Shown here: one piece after another, positions 40,699 to 49,391 of the stretch
How the letters are laid out: each line of letters begins with the position of its first letter
Position numbering within the stretch: position 1 is the first letter of the stretch
NCBI RefSeq assembly: GCF_963676475.1
Contig: NZ_OY781107.1
Location: 310,001-374,000, forward strand
Source of the DNA: an uncultured Celeribacter sp.
GTDB taxonomy: Bacteria > Pseudomonadota > Alphaproteobacteria > Rhodobacterales > Rhodobacteraceae
DNA length: 64,000 nt
Reading direction: 5' to 3'
The notes under the pieces: generated by a model
What the model saw: the letters and a program-made list of their open reading frames with translations, nothing else
What the model was told of the DNA's origin: nothing
Databases searched by the model: none
Position numbers and translations under genes: made by a program

Positions 40699-41618
40699 TG
40701 GCTGTTCTGCTTCTCGCCGAAGTCGCGGGCGGTGCGCTCGCTGTTGATGCCACTGCCAAGGCGGCCACCGCCGGTGCCAAACTGGGCGATGTGACCGTGT
40801 TGGTCTGTGGCCCACAAGCCGCGGGCGACGCGGCCGCGAAACTTGATGGCGTGTCCAAGGTTCTGGTCGCCGACGATGCCGCCTATGCCAACGGCCTGGC
40901 CGAAAACCTCGCCGATCTGATCGTGTCTCTGGCGGGCGATTATTCCCACATCATCGCGCCCGCGACCACCACCGGCAAAAACGTTCTGCCGCGTGTGGCG
41001 GCGCTTTTGGACGTGATGGTGATCTCGGATGTGACCGAGGTGGTCGACGCCGACACGTTCAAACGTCCTGTCTATGCGGGCAACGCGGTGCAGACCGTGA
41101 AATCCGCGGATGCGACGAAAGTCATCTCCTTCCGCACCTCGACCTTCGACGCCGCGGGCACCTCTGGCTCGGTCGCTGTCGAATCCGTGTCGGGCGCGGG
41201 CGACACCGGCTTGTCGGCCTTCGTCGAGGACAAGGTCGTCGAAAGCGACCGCCCGGACCTGACCTCCGCCAAGATCGTCGTGTCGGGTGGTCGTGGCGTC
41301 GGCTCCGAGGAGAGCTTTGCGATCATCGAGGCACTGGCCGACAAGCTTGGCGCCGCTGTCGGCGCGTCGCGGGCTGCGGTCGACTCGGGCTATGCGCCCA
41401 ATGACATGCAGGTCGGCCAGACCGGCAAGGTCGTCGCCCCCGAGCTTTACATCGCCTGCGGCATCTCCGGTGCGATCCAGCACCTCGCCGGCATGAAGGA
41501 TTCGAAAGTGATCGTCGCGATCAACAAGGACGAAGAAGCCCCGATCTTCCAGGTCGCCGACTTCGGCCTCGTCGCCGATCTCTTCGATGCTGTGCCGGAA
41601 TTGACCGAAAAGCTCTAA
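40698..41618 (+). CDS. etfA: Electron transfer flavoprotein subunit alpha
   Basis: The protein has 306 residues. The N-terminal half is divergent as usual. The C-terminal FAD-binding half contains GAAVGASRAAVDSGYAPNDMQVGQTGKVVAPELYIACGISGAIQHLAGM and INKDEEAPIFQVADFGLVADL. It forms a heterodimer with EtfB and probably serves Mcd and other acyl-CoA dehydrogenases. It is followed by a strong terminator. Confidence 0.97.
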   Translation: MAVLLLAEVAGGALAVDATAKAATAGAKLGDVTVLVCGPQAAGDAAAKLDGVSKVLVADDAAYANGLAENLADLIVSLAGDYSHIIAPATTTGKNVLPRVAALLDVMVISDVTEVVDADTFKRPVYAGNAVQTVKSADATKVISFRTSTFDAAGTSGSVAVESVSGAGDTGLSAFVEDKVVESDRPDLTSAKIVVSGGRGVGSEESFAIIEALADKLGAAVGASRAAVDSGYAPNDMQVGQTGKVVAPELYIACGISGAIQHLAGMKDSKVIVAINKDEEAPIFQVADFGLVADLFDAVPELTEKL

Positions 41619-41640
41619 GACGTCTCAGGCATGAAACACG

Positions 41641-41668
41641 AAAGGCCCGCCAAACTGGCGGGCCTTTT
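41641..41668. terminator. Bidirectional terminator between etfA and the DUF6473 gene
   Basis: An eleven-base-pair perfect stem (41641-41651 with 41657-41667) has loop AAACT. It is followed by T residues on the plus strand and TTTCGTG on the minus strand. It lies between convergent genes. Confidence 0.9.
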
Positions 41669-41683
41669 GATGTCCGGCTTGCT

Positions 41684-42511
41684 TTAAAGATAAGGCGCAA
41701 GCGAATCCTGAAGAGCTTTGGCGGCTTTCGCGTGAGCAATCGGGCCCAGCATTTCCCGCGCGGCAGGCGCGTCGAGATCGGAGTAGATCATCATCTCATA
41801 GCCCGCGTCGATCTCATCCTGGCTCACGACCACCTCGACCACATCTTTGACCAAGGGGCGAATTTCCTCGATCATCTCACGATTCACAAAGAGCGGATCG
41901 CCCTCAATCGCGTCACAAGCGGCCTCGTCATCCGGCGAATGGCCGGAGAGCCACAACAGCACGACATCGCCTTGCAGCTTGGTCGCCATGGTTCGCATCC
42001 GCGCCACCCAAGCATCGCGCAGCTCCTGGCGCACCATGACGAATTTCTCCTCCGACGTGACCTCCAAGGTTTGCAGGAGATGCCGCGTGAAGTTGAAATC
42101 GGTAAAGTCAATCTCGCGATAGATCGTTCGCAACAGCGTCGAGGCGCGCAGGAAACGGTCGTTGCGGCGCGGATGTACCGCATAGAACCGGTTTGACATG
42201 TTATGCGCGCTGGGCATCTGCAGCACCGTCACCTTGGCCTTTTTGCAGATATCCGCCACGGTTTCATCATTCAGAAACACGTCCACGCCACCATTCACAC
42301 AGCCGAGGTTCACTGTCGTCGCACCAATCCCCGCCTCAGCAAGCGCCGGAAACGGCACTTCGACGAATTTGCCATATGTCTCTGTCCCCCCCAGGAAGGC
42401 CACATAGGGATCGTCGAGATTTTTTTGCGGTCCGCGGAACAGAAGTTTCGATTTGCCGTACCGGCACGGCGTGTAGTTCAAAGAGCCTTCGCCCATATTT
42501 TGGTAAGCCAT
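41684..42511 (-). CDS. DUF6473 family protein
   Basis: The protein has 275 residues from the ATG at 42511 (MAYQNMGEGSLNYTPCRYGKSKLLFRGP); the frame extends four residues further. GPYVAFLGGTETYGKFV-type and VNLGCVNGGVDVFLND segments match the DUF6473 group, which is largely confined to Rhodobacterales. No function is known; the fold looks SGNH-like by the early GG.E and N-G-G motifs, which is inference. It is cytoplasmic and convergent with etfA. Confidence 0.75.
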   Translation of the reverse strand: MAYQNMGEGSLNYTPCRYGKSKLLFRGPQKNLDDPYVAFLGGTETYGKFVEVPFPALAEAGIGATTVNLGCVNGGVDVFLNDETVADICKKAKVTVLQMPSAHNMSNRFYAVHPRRNDRFLRASTLLRTIYREIDFTDFNFTRHLLQTLEVTSEEKFVMVRQELRDAWVARMRTMATKLQGDVVLLWLSGHSPDDEAACDAIEGDPLFVNREMIEEIRPLVKDVVEVVVSQDEIDAGYEMMIYSDLDAPAAREMLGPIAHAKAAKALQDSLAPYL

Positions 42512-42691
42512 GTGTCCACCCACTGGTTCTTAAATTTCACCCAACACAGAGAGTCGCAGACACAGGTTTCGAAATCGCTAAATCGCCAATTCGTTAAAAA
42601 TTTTATAGGTCAGCGCCCCTGCCTTGCCCCTTGAACCCAGTATGTGGAGACGCGTAAGTTGAGCGCGAAATATATCCGAGGAGAGTGCGGG

Positions 42692-43567
42692 ATGGAGATC
42701 AGGAAAGTCGGTATCGTCGGCGCTGGCCAGATGGGCAACGGCATCGCGCATGTCTTTGCTTTGGCGGGCTATGACGTGGTGGTGAACGACATTGCGCAGG
42801 AGGCCTTGGACAAGGGAATCACCACGGTCACGCGCAATCTCGACCGTCAGGTGTCGCGCGAGAAAATCTCCGAAAATGAGCGGGATGCGGCGCTTGCCCG
42901 GATTTCCACCACGCTCAACCTCGAAGAGCTGGGCCAGACCGATCTGGTGATCGAGGCGGCGACCGAGCGCGAAGACGTCAAGAACGCGATTTTCGAGCGT
43001 CTTCTGCCGCATCTGAAACCCGAGACGATCCTGACCTCGAACACCTCTTCGATCTCGATCACGCGGCTGGCCTCGCGCACGGACCGGCCGGAAAAATTCA
43101 TGGGGTTCCACTTCATGAATCCGGTGCCAGTGATGAAGCTCGTCGAACTTATTCGTGGCATCGCCACCGATGAGGCGACCTACAAGACGCTTTTGGGCGT
43201 GGTCGAATCACTCGATAAAACCGCCGCCAGCGCCGAGGATTTTCCGGCCTTCATCGTGAACCGCATCCTGATGCCGATGATCAACGAGGCGGTCTATACG
43301 CTCTATGAGGGCGTCGGATCGGTCAAATCCATCGACGAGTCTATGAAGTTGGGCGCGAACCATCCAATGGGACCGCTGGAGCTGGCCGATTTCATCGGGC
43401 TCGACACCTGTCTGGCGATCATGAACGTGCTGCATGACGGTTTGGCGGATACGAAATATCGCCCCTGCCCGCTTTTAACGAAATATGTCGAGGCCGGGTG
43501 GCTCGGGCGCAAGACCCAGCGGGGATTTTACGATTACCGGGGTGAAACGCCCGTGCCGACGCGCTAA
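42692..43567 (+). CDS. hbd: 3-hydroxybutyryl-CoA dehydrogenase
   Basis: The protein has 291 residues. The NAD-binding GAGQMGNGIAHVFALAGYDVVVND is followed by the catalytic His region FMGFHFMNPVPVMKLVELIRG and the C-terminal HPMGPLELADFIGLD. It interconverts acetoacetyl-CoA and 3-hydroxybutyryl-CoA, linking polyhydroxybutyrate, butyrate and the ethylmalonyl-CoA route. The ATG at 42692 has GAGGAGAG upstream; the frame opens 16 codons earlier without support. It is transcribed alone and ends at a terminator. Confidence 0.95.
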   Translation: MEIRKVGIVGAGQMGNGIAHVFALAGYDVVVNDIAQEALDKGITTVTRNLDRQVSREKISENERDAALARISTTLNLEELGQTDLVIEAATEREDVKNAIFERLLPHLKPETILTSNTSSISITRLASRTDRPEKFMGFHFMNPVPVMKLVELIRGIATDEATYKTLLGVVESLDKTAASAEDFPAFIVNRILMPMINEAVYTLYEGVGSVKSIDESMKLGANHPMGPLELADFIGLDTCLAIMNVLHDGLADTKYRPCPLLTKYVEAGWLGRKTQRGFYDYRGETPVPTR

Positions 43568-43590
43568 ATCGGGCGCCTATCAGAGACACA

Positions 43591-43615
43591 GAAGGGGCCG
43601 CGCGGGCCCCTTTTT
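43591..43615. terminator. Intrinsic terminator after hbd
   Basis: AAGGGGCC (43592-43599) pairs with GGCCCCTT (43605-43612) around GCGCG, followed by TTTTT on the plus strand. It separates hbd from the convergent acyltransferase gene. Confidence 0.85.
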
Positions 43616-43627
43616 CATGTTTGGAGT

Positions 43628-44530
43628 TTAATCGGTGCGCCCGCCCAAAGCCAGCGTGTGAGAGCGCATCCAATCCATGAATTCGCGCGTCTTCGTCTGC
43701 CAGTCCTTAAGGTCGTCCGGCGTCAGCGGGTCACCGATGATCGGGGACTGAGGTTTATCCAAAGCATGTGCGATCTCATGCAGCAAAAGCCCCTGCCGGA
43801 AGCTTGCCGCGATCTTGTCCGCGATCTGATAAAGCCGCGTGTTGCGCCCCGGGAAATAGATCGGCAGCACGGTGGCCCCGGATTTCAGCACCATCTTGGC
43901 GGTGAACGGGTTCCACGGCTTTTCCTTCACCGGCCCCCACCAGCCCTCTGACGAGGCCACGGCACCCGCTGGGAAGAGGATGATCACGCCACCCGCTTTC
44001 AAAGTCCCCATCGCCTCGTTGCGCATCTTGATCGAAGCGCGGTGGCTGTCGGGTTCGTGCGGGAAAGGCACCGGCAACATGAAGGGGTCGATCTCACGAA
44101 TGCCGGTCAACAGCGAACGCGTCAGGATTTTGTAATCCGTGCGCACCTTGCCGATCAGCTCCGCCATCACCAGACCGTCCACGAGGCCATGCGGGTGGTT
44201 CGCGACCACGACCAACGGACCTGTCGCGGGGATCTTGGCGATCTGCTCTTCGGGGGTCTGCACCTCGATGCCCATGACCTCCAGCGCCTGGCTAAAGAAC
44301 GGCTGGCCCATCGGCGTGCCCATCTTTTCGAACCGACGAATACGACGCAAAAGCGGCAACTTGCCGGTCACCCATTCGATGGTGCGGATGATCAAAACTT
44401 TCGAGGGATCGGAAAACGTGCCCGCATAGGACAGGCGCCGCGCGTCGTATTTGACGAAATCCTCGTCGCCAGGTTTCGGAGCGTGGAGGTCCGTCACGTC
44501 GTCTTGCCCATCTTTTTGGGGGTGAGACAC
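43628..44530 (-). CDS. Lysophospholipid acyltransferase-family protein (PlsC-like)
   Basis: The protein has 300 residues. VVVANHPHGLVDGLVMAELIG provides a divergent acyltransferase motif I (NHPHGxxD in place of HxxxxD), and GGVIILFPAGAVASS and PIYFPGRNTRL supply motifs III and IV. It probably acylates lysophospholipid or ornithine lipid; the acceptor is unknown. GTG at 44530 lies one base after the ptsH stop with GAGG nine bases upstream, so it is placed at the end of the PTS cluster transcript. Confidence 0.82.
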   Translation of the reverse strand: MSHPQKDGQDDVTDLHAPKPGDEDFVKYDARRLSYAGTFSDPSKVLIIRTIEWVTGKLPLLRRIRRFEKMGTPMGQPFFSQALEVMGIEVQTPEEQIAKIPATGPLVVVANHPHGLVDGLVMAELIGKVRTDYKILTRSLLTGIREIDPFMLPVPFPHEPDSHRASIKMRNEAMGTLKAGGVIILFPAGAVASSEGWWGPVKEKPWNPFTAKMVLKSGATVLPIYFPGRNTRLYQIADKIAASFRQGLLLHEIAHALDKPQSPIIGDPLTPDDLKDWQTKTREFMDWMRSHTLALGGRTD

Positions 44531-44531
44531 T

Positions 44532-44807
44532 TTACATATCCTCGCCAAATCTGTCCTTGATCAGGGCCTCTATGGCATCCGCCAGCGCATCCGCCTCCGG
44601 CCCGGTCGTTGTGACGTCAATAGTCGTTCCTTTGGAGGCTGCCAACATCAAAAGCCCCATAATGCTGTCACCAGATGTGCTCAGCCCGTCTTTGGAGACC
44701 TCGGCGCTGGCGTCGAACTCCTCGACCACTTCGACGAGTTTCGCCGAGGCGCGCGCGTGCAGCCCTTTGACATTCACGATTTTATGTGTGCGCATAACCG
44801 ACGCCAT
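44532..44807 (-). CDS. ptsH: Phosphocarrier protein HPr
   Basis: The protein has 91 residues. The phosphorylated His17 is in KGLHARASAKLVE and the regulatory Ser48 in GDSIMGLLMLAASKG. No sugar-specific PTS components are nearby; with the EIIA, the short HPr kinase and RapZ it forms the regulatory PTS typical of alphaproteobacteria rather than a sugar importer. It lies 34 nt after the EIIA gene. Confidence 0.96.
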   Translation of the reverse strand: MASVMRTHKIVNVKGLHARASAKLVEVVEEFDASAEVSKDGLSTSGDSIMGLLMLAASKGTTIDVTTTGPEADALADAIEALIKDRFGEDM

Positions 44808-44841
44808 ATCCCCACCTCGACTTTATTCTTGTCCGACAGCT

Positions 44842-45234
44842 TTAACGCCCGTGGACGTCGAAACTGTCGATATATTTTCGTCCGGCATCAAGCGCATTGC
44901 CGACCGCCTCCGCAACCGTTTTGTGCCGCGATTTCGCCAGCTTGATCAGCATCGGCAGGTTCGCGCCGTAGATGATCCGGCGGTCGTTGTGGTGACAGGC
45001 CAAAAGCGACAGGTTCGACGGGCTGCCGCCGAACATATCGGTCACCACGACCACACCATCACCGCTGTCGACATCATCGGCGGCGGCGCAAATCTCGCGC
45101 TGTTTGGCCGAGCGGTCATGATCCGGCTCGATCGAAATCGCTTCGATGCCCACCTGTTTGCCAACAACATGCTCAACCGCCGCGAGATATTCGCGGGCCA
45201 GTCCCCCATGTGCGACGATCACAATTCCGATCAC
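44842..45234 (-). CDS. PTS EIIA component, mannose-type fold
   Basis: The protein has 130 residues. The phosphorylatable His9 is in IGIVIVAHGGLAREYL, and VVVVTDMFGGSPSNLSLL is characteristic of the EIIA-Man family. In related bacteria this protein receives phosphate from HPr and interacts with the ChvG/HprK system instead of transporting sugar. It lies 14 nt after rapZ. Confidence 0.93.
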   Translation of the reverse strand: MIGIVIVAHGGLAREYLAAVEHVVGKQVGIEAISIEPDHDRSAKQREICAAADDVDSGDGVVVVTDMFGGSPSNLSLLACHHNDRRIIYGANLPMLIKLAKSRHKTVAEAVGNALDAGRKYIDSFDVHGR

Positions 45235-45248
45235 GTAAGCATCCCCGG

Positions 45249-46154
45249 TCAGAGGCCGCTCTGGCGGCGTTCAAGTTCCCTGTGTCTTATTGACACTTGC
45301 CAATTATGTTCTGCAAGGGCTTTGGATAGAATTTCCGCAAGCGTCACCGATCTGTGTTGCCCACCAGTACACCCAAAGGCGATTGACAGGTGCTTTTTAC
45401 CCTCATCGCGATAGGCGGGCAGCAAAAGCAGCGTCAGCTCCAGAATTTTCTGGAAAAACGCCTCAAAGCGCGGATCGCGTTTCACGTAGTCCTGCACACG
45501 TGAATCCGTGCCGTTCAGGGTCCGCAGACTCTCGTCCCAATAGGGGTTAGACAGAAAGCGCACATCGAACACCATGTCGACGCCCCGCGGCATGCCGCGT
45601 TTGTAGGAAAAGCTGTGGACCGAGAGCGCCATATCCGCCTCGCGGCCTTCGGCGAACCAGTGCTCGATCTCGTCGCGGAGCTGGTGCGGCGTCATTTCTG
45701 ACGTGTCGATCAGGATGTCGGCCCGGGCCCGGATCGGCACCAAGAGGTCGATCTCACGCGCCACCCCGTCCTGTGCAGTTTCCGCCGGTGCTAAAGGATG
45801 ACGACGGCGGGTTTCGGAATAGCGGCGGATCAGCACCTCGGGCACGCAATCGAGGTAGAGCACCTCGGCCTCATGGTTCGGATCGCGCGTCAGGTCGTCG
45901 ATCACCTCAATAAGGCCGTTGACGGAAAAGTCGCGGTTGCGCACATCAAGGCCCAGCGCCAAAGGTTTGGTCAGCCCCCCGCCTTCCAAAAGCCGCGGCA
46001 GAATTGAAATCGGCAGGTTGTCGATGACCTCATAGCCCAGATCTTCGAGCGTATTGATCGCCGTGGAGCGTCCCGCGCCCGACGGTCCGGTCACCAACAC
46101 CACGCGGTGGCGGGATTTCGATTGCGGGATCGGCATCTCTGCGGGCGAGGTCAC
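45249..46154 (-). CDS. rapZ: RNase adapter protein RapZ / nucleotide-binding YvcJ family
   Basis: The protein has about 300 residues. The P-loop VTGPSGAGRST and the C-terminal IAFGCTGGQHRSVTLAEIL are family signatures. In E. coli RapZ directs RNase E to the GlmZ small RNA; in alphaproteobacteria the target is unknown. The GTG at 46154 overlaps the hprK stop (GTGA) with AGGAGG nine bases upstream; the ATG at 46160 is only three bases from that site. Confidence 0.93.
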   Translation of the reverse strand: MTSPAEMPIPQSKSRHRVVLVTGPSGAGRSTAINTLEDLGYEVIDNLPISILPRLLEGGGLTKPLALGLDVRNRDFSVNGLIEVIDDLTRDPNHEAEVLYLDCVPEVLIRRYSETRRRHPLAPAETAQDGVAREIDLLVPIRARADILIDTSEMTPHQLRDEIEHWFAEGREADMALSVHSFSYKRGMPRGVDMVFDVRFLSNPYWDESLRTLNGTDSRVQDYVKRDPRFEAFFQKILELTLLLLPAYRDEGKKHLSIAFGCTGGQHRSVTLAEILSKALAEHNWQVSIRHRELERRQSGL

Positions 46155-46588
46155 GCGCATCGGCCTCCTTTGAGCCATTGGATCAGGGCGGGGGCGAATT
46201 GCGGCCCGTCGGCCCGGTAGAACAGGGGAATCGAGACCCCGATGAGAGCCTTTTCGCGCCGGGGTGGCAAGCGCTCTGTTTCGACCTGTGCCAAGTCAAC
46301 AACACCACGCAATCGAGTGTGCGGCAGGCACTCTGCTGTCAACAGCCCGACCCCGCGCGCTTCGATCATGCCGGTGAGCGTCTCGGGCGCTGTCGCCATG
46401 AGACCATCTGCATCGCGTGTCAGAATGGTGCGGTCGTCGGACACCAGCCTTGCGCCCAACGCCATCATAGTGAGCGACAGGGTCGATTTCCCACTGCCCG
46501 ACGGCCCGATGATCAAGAGCCCGCTGTCGGAATCCAGCGCGACACAGGAGGCATGAAGGTTCACCTCCTCCTGCGCGCCCTTGCTCAC
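46151..46588 (-). CDS. hprK: Short HPr kinase/phosphorylase (C-terminal domain only)
   Basis: The protein has 145 residues, whereas HprK of Firmicutes has about 310; the N-terminal domain is absent, as is normal in alphaproteobacteria. The Walker A motif IIGPSGSGKST is at residues 26-36, and the signature MIEARGVGLL at about residues 72-81. It phosphorylates HPr on Ser48 using ATP. The GTG start overlaps the chvG stop by four bases. Confidence 0.93.
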   Translation of the reverse strand: MSKGAQEEVNLHASCVALDSDSGLLIIGPSGSGKSTLSLTMMALGARLVSDDRTILTRDADGLMATAPETLTGMIEARGVGLLTAECLPHTRLRGVVDLAQVETERLPPRREKALIGVSIPLFYRADGPQFAPALIQWLKGGRCA

Positions 46589-48309
46589 ACCGGCAGACCC
46601 ACGACGAAGCGGGCGCCCAGCGGATCAGAGGTGATGTCGGCATCGGTCGGGCGAATGTTCTCGGCCCAGATCACACCGCCATGCGCCTCGATAATCTGTT
46701 TCGAGATCGCGAGGCCAAGACCGGAGTTGTTGCCGAACTGGCCTTCGGGGCGCTCCGAATAGAAGCGTTTGAAGATTTTCGTCAGCGCCTCTTCCGGGAT
46801 GCCCGGACCGGTGTCTTCGACCACGATCAGCACACGGTGATCGCGTTTGCGCACCCAGACCCGAATGGCGTCGCCGTCCTCGCAAAACGAGATCGCATTG
46901 GTGATCAGGTTCACAAACACCTGTGCCAGACGCGCTTCAAGGCCGGAAATCATGATCGGCTTGTCCGGCATATCCGCGATGAATTCGACGCCCTTCTCCT
47001 GCGATTCTTGCGACAGGTAGTCGATCAGGTTCGACAGCATCTGGATCAGGTTGAATTCTTCTTCCTCTTCCTTGACCAGCTCACTGTCGAGGCGCGAGGC
47101 GTTGGAGATGTCGGAGACGAGACGATCCAGGCGGCGCACATCATGCTCGATCACATCGAGCAGTTTGGCGCGATGTTCCTCTTTCTTGATCATCCGCAGC
47201 GAGCCCACCGCAGAGCGCAAAGACGCCAGCGGATTCTTGATCTCATGCGCCACGTCGGCGGCAAACTGTTCGTTGGCGTCGATCCGGTCGTAGAGCGCGG
47301 AGACCATGCCCCGAAGCGCCGAGGACAAACGCCCGATCTCATCGGGGCGGCCCGAGAGATCGGGGATACGCACACGGCCCGGCGCCACTTTGCGGCTGTT
47401 CTTGTCGCGGCCAATTTCCGCGGCAGCGGCCAGATCGGCCAGCGGGTTGGCGATGGTCGAAGCCAGCACAAGGCTCAGACCGATCGAGACCAGAATGGCG
47501 ATGACAAAGACTTGCAGGATTTGTTCGCGCTCGACACGGACCAGGTCGTCGATCTCGCCCTTGGCGGAGACAAGCCCGATCACACCGATGGTCTCTCCGG
47601 TCTCATCCATGGTGATGGGCGCAGCCACGGTGAAGACCGTGGAGCCTTCGGCATTCACGCTGGTGTTGACGTGAATCTCGTCATTCAGCGCCAAGGCGGC
47701 CAGCCCGGCGACATGTTCCTCGTAATCCTCAAAGCTCTCTGGGGTGTTGCCCTTGGCCAAGGTGATCGCCGACCAGATTTTGTTCAGGAAGTCGGAGATG
47801 ACGGTCGAGCGACCTTCCTCGCGCAGTCCGGCTACATTCGTTGGTACAGCACGTGGCATCCCCTCAGTCGAGGCAATCAGCGCCCCGGCTTTGTCGTAGA
47901 TGTACACGTTGTCACGCAGAGGCAGCTCCAGCACCTGGAGCACCCTCATCACATCGTCAGAACCGTCGTTGACATCAAGTTGACCATCCGCACCGGCCGT
48001 TACCTCAAGCATATCGGCGACCAGAGCCGCCTCCGTGACCATCGCCGTTTCACGTTGCAGAACGAGGCTGTCGCGGAAGGGATTAAGGTAGAGAATGCCC
48101 GCGACCATGAGAATGATCGCGACCAGATTGAAGGTGATGATCTTCTGCGCCAGAGGGGAACGGTTCACCGCGATAAAGCTGCGCCGCCGCCGTTTTTCCC
48201 GCAGCTCCGCATCAGAGGTGCGCGGCGCAATCCAATCGTCGCCGAGAACGACATCTGCGTTCTCGGAGCTGGATTTGCCCGAACGATCCATACCGGAAGC
48301 CAGGGTCAT
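46585..48309 (-). CDS. chvG: Sensor histidine kinase ChvG/ExoS type
   Basis: The protein has 574 residues. A first membrane helix at about residues 57-77, a periplasmic sensor domain of about 190 residues, a second helix near 270-290, HAMP, the H-box FAADVAHEIKNPLASLRSA and the ATP-binding VEDTGPGIP and NNSGLGLAISKQI motifs are in order. In related bacteria it senses acid or envelope stress and controls surface polysaccharide and host-interaction genes. It overlaps chvI by one base and hprK by four. Confidence 0.94.
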   Translation of the reverse strand: MTLASGMDRSGKSSSENADVVLGDDWIAPRTSDAELREKRRRRSFIAVNRSPLAQKIITFNLVAIILMVAGILYLNPFRDSLVLQRETAMVTEAALVADMLEVTAGADGQLDVNDGSDDVMRVLQVLELPLRDNVYIYDKAGALIASTEGMPRAVPTNVAGLREEGRSTVISDFLNKIWSAITLAKGNTPESFEDYEEHVAGLAALALNDEIHVNTSVNAEGSTVFTVAAPITMDETGETIGVIGLVSAKGEIDDLVRVEREQILQVFVIAILVSIGLSLVLASTIANPLADLAAAAEIGRDKNSRKVAPGRVRIPDLSGRPDEIGRLSSALRGMVSALYDRIDANEQFAADVAHEIKNPLASLRSAVGSLRMIKKEEHRAKLLDVIEHDVRRLDRLVSDISNASRLDSELVKEEEEEFNLIQMLSNLIDYLSQESQEKGVEFIADMPDKPIMISGLEARLAQVFVNLITNAISFCEDGDAIRVWVRKRDHRVLIVVEDTGPGIPEEALTKIFKRFYSERPEGQFGNNSGLGLAISKQIIEAHGGVIWAENIRPTDADITSDPLGARFVVGLPV

Positions 48310-49010
48310 TACTCCTCGTTATACCTGTACCCGATGCCGTAAAGCGTTTCGATGGCAGAGAAATCGCCGTCGACGGAGCGCATTTTCTTGCGCAGGCGTT
48401 TGATGTGGCTGTCGATGGTACGGTCGTCGACATAGACTTGGTCGTCATAGGCCACATCCATCAGCTGATCGCGGGATTTCACGAACCCCGGACGTTGTGC
48501 CAGCGCCTGCAGCAGCAGGAATTCGGTCACGGTCAAGGTAACGTCGAGACCTTTCCATTTCACCGCGTGACGCAGCGGGTCCATTTCCAACTCGCCACGG
48601 ACCAGCACTTTGGTCTCTTCGGTTTCGCCAACTTCAGCGCCCTCGATTGCCTCTTGGCGACGCAGGAGCGCGCGGATACGCTCCACCAGAAGGCGTTGAG
48701 AAAACGGTTTCTTGACGTAATCGTCGGCCCCCATACGCAGGCCCAGCACCTCGTCGATCTCATCGTCTTTCGAGGTCAGGAAAATCACCGGCATGTTGGT
48801 TTTCTGACGCACGCGCTGCAGCAGATCCATCCCGTCCATGCGCGGCATCTTGATGTCGAAGACCGCCATATCGGGAAGACGTTTGTTGAACGCATCCAGC
48901 GCCGACTGGCCGTCATTATAGGTTTCAACCTCGAACCCTTCGGCCTCAAGCGTCATGGATACGGAAGTCAGGATATTCCGGTCGTCGTCTACCAAGGCGA
49001 TACGGGACAT
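48309..49010 (-). CDS. chvI: Response regulator ChvI type
   Basis: The protein has 233 residues. The receiver domain has Asp9 and phosphoacceptor Asp52 in VFDIKMPRMDG. An OmpR-type winged-helix domain follows (SRDQLMDVAYDDQVYVDDRTIDSHIKRLRKKMR). It is the first gene of the chvI-chvG-hprK-rapZ-EIIA-ptsH unit, divergent from pckA across a 381-bp regulatory region, a conserved alphaproteobacterial arrangement. Confidence 0.95.
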   Translation of the reverse strand: MSRIALVDDDRNILTSVSMTLEAEGFEVETYNDGQSALDAFNKRLPDMAVFDIKMPRMDGMDLLQRVRQKTNMPVIFLTSKDDEIDEVLGLRMGADDYVKKPFSQRLLVERIRALLRRQEAIEGAEVGETEETKVLVRGELEMDPLRHAVKWKGLDVTLTVTEFLLLQALAQRPGFVKSRDQLMDVAYDDQVYVDDRTIDSHIKRLRKKMRSVDGDFSAIETLYGIGYRYNEE

Positions 49011-49211
49011 GGTCGGTTTCCTTCAACTGCTCAACTGGTTCATTTTTTTGTGCTATCTTCCGTGTTTCGTTCATTCAAATCAAGCGAAACCACGAATCAG
49101 GGTCCGGGGTTAAAGCCATAGAAACCTGAAAGTTTCAAGGAATGGCTAATATGTCTCACCTTCGTGCTTATCCCTTATGCAAATTGGCTTTGGGGACCGC
49201 CTCTCAGCGAG

Positions 49212-49245
49212 TGTTTGCGCTACCCCACAAGTGGTTGCGCTAACC
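49212..49245. promoter_or_regulatory. Two LacI-family-like operator sites upstream of pckA
   Basis: TGTTTGCGCTACCC (49212-49225) and TGGTTGCGCTAACC (49232-49245) each match 11 of 14 positions of the TGTTAGCGCTAACA type used by LacI-family regulators. The sites are 20 bases apart, about two helical turns, and lie just upstream of the predicted -35 box. CceR, a LacI-family regulator of central carbon metabolism in Rhodobacter, is the likely type of factor. Position upstream of -35 suits activation. Confidence 0.5.
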
Positions 49246-49261
49246 TTTGATCTCGCGCCTG

Positions 49262-49289
49262 TTTACGCGCGGCGCAAGCGTGATATAGC
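49262..49289 (+). promoter_or_regulatory. Putative promoter of pckA
   Basis: TTTACG (49262-49267) and TATAGC (49284-49289) are spaced by 16 bases. Initiation near 49296 leaves a leader of about 95 nt. The -35 match is imperfect, as expected for an activated promoter. The rest of the 49011-49391 gap holds the chvI promoter region, where I see no clear consensus. Confidence 0.45.
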
Positions 49290-49391
49290 AACCCCGTTGG
49301 CACATGTGTTGCCCATCCGCGAATGGCCCTTTCGCGGTACAGATTTCTATATCCAAAGACGCCGGCAAGGACACGGCGAGGGAGTTTGCAT

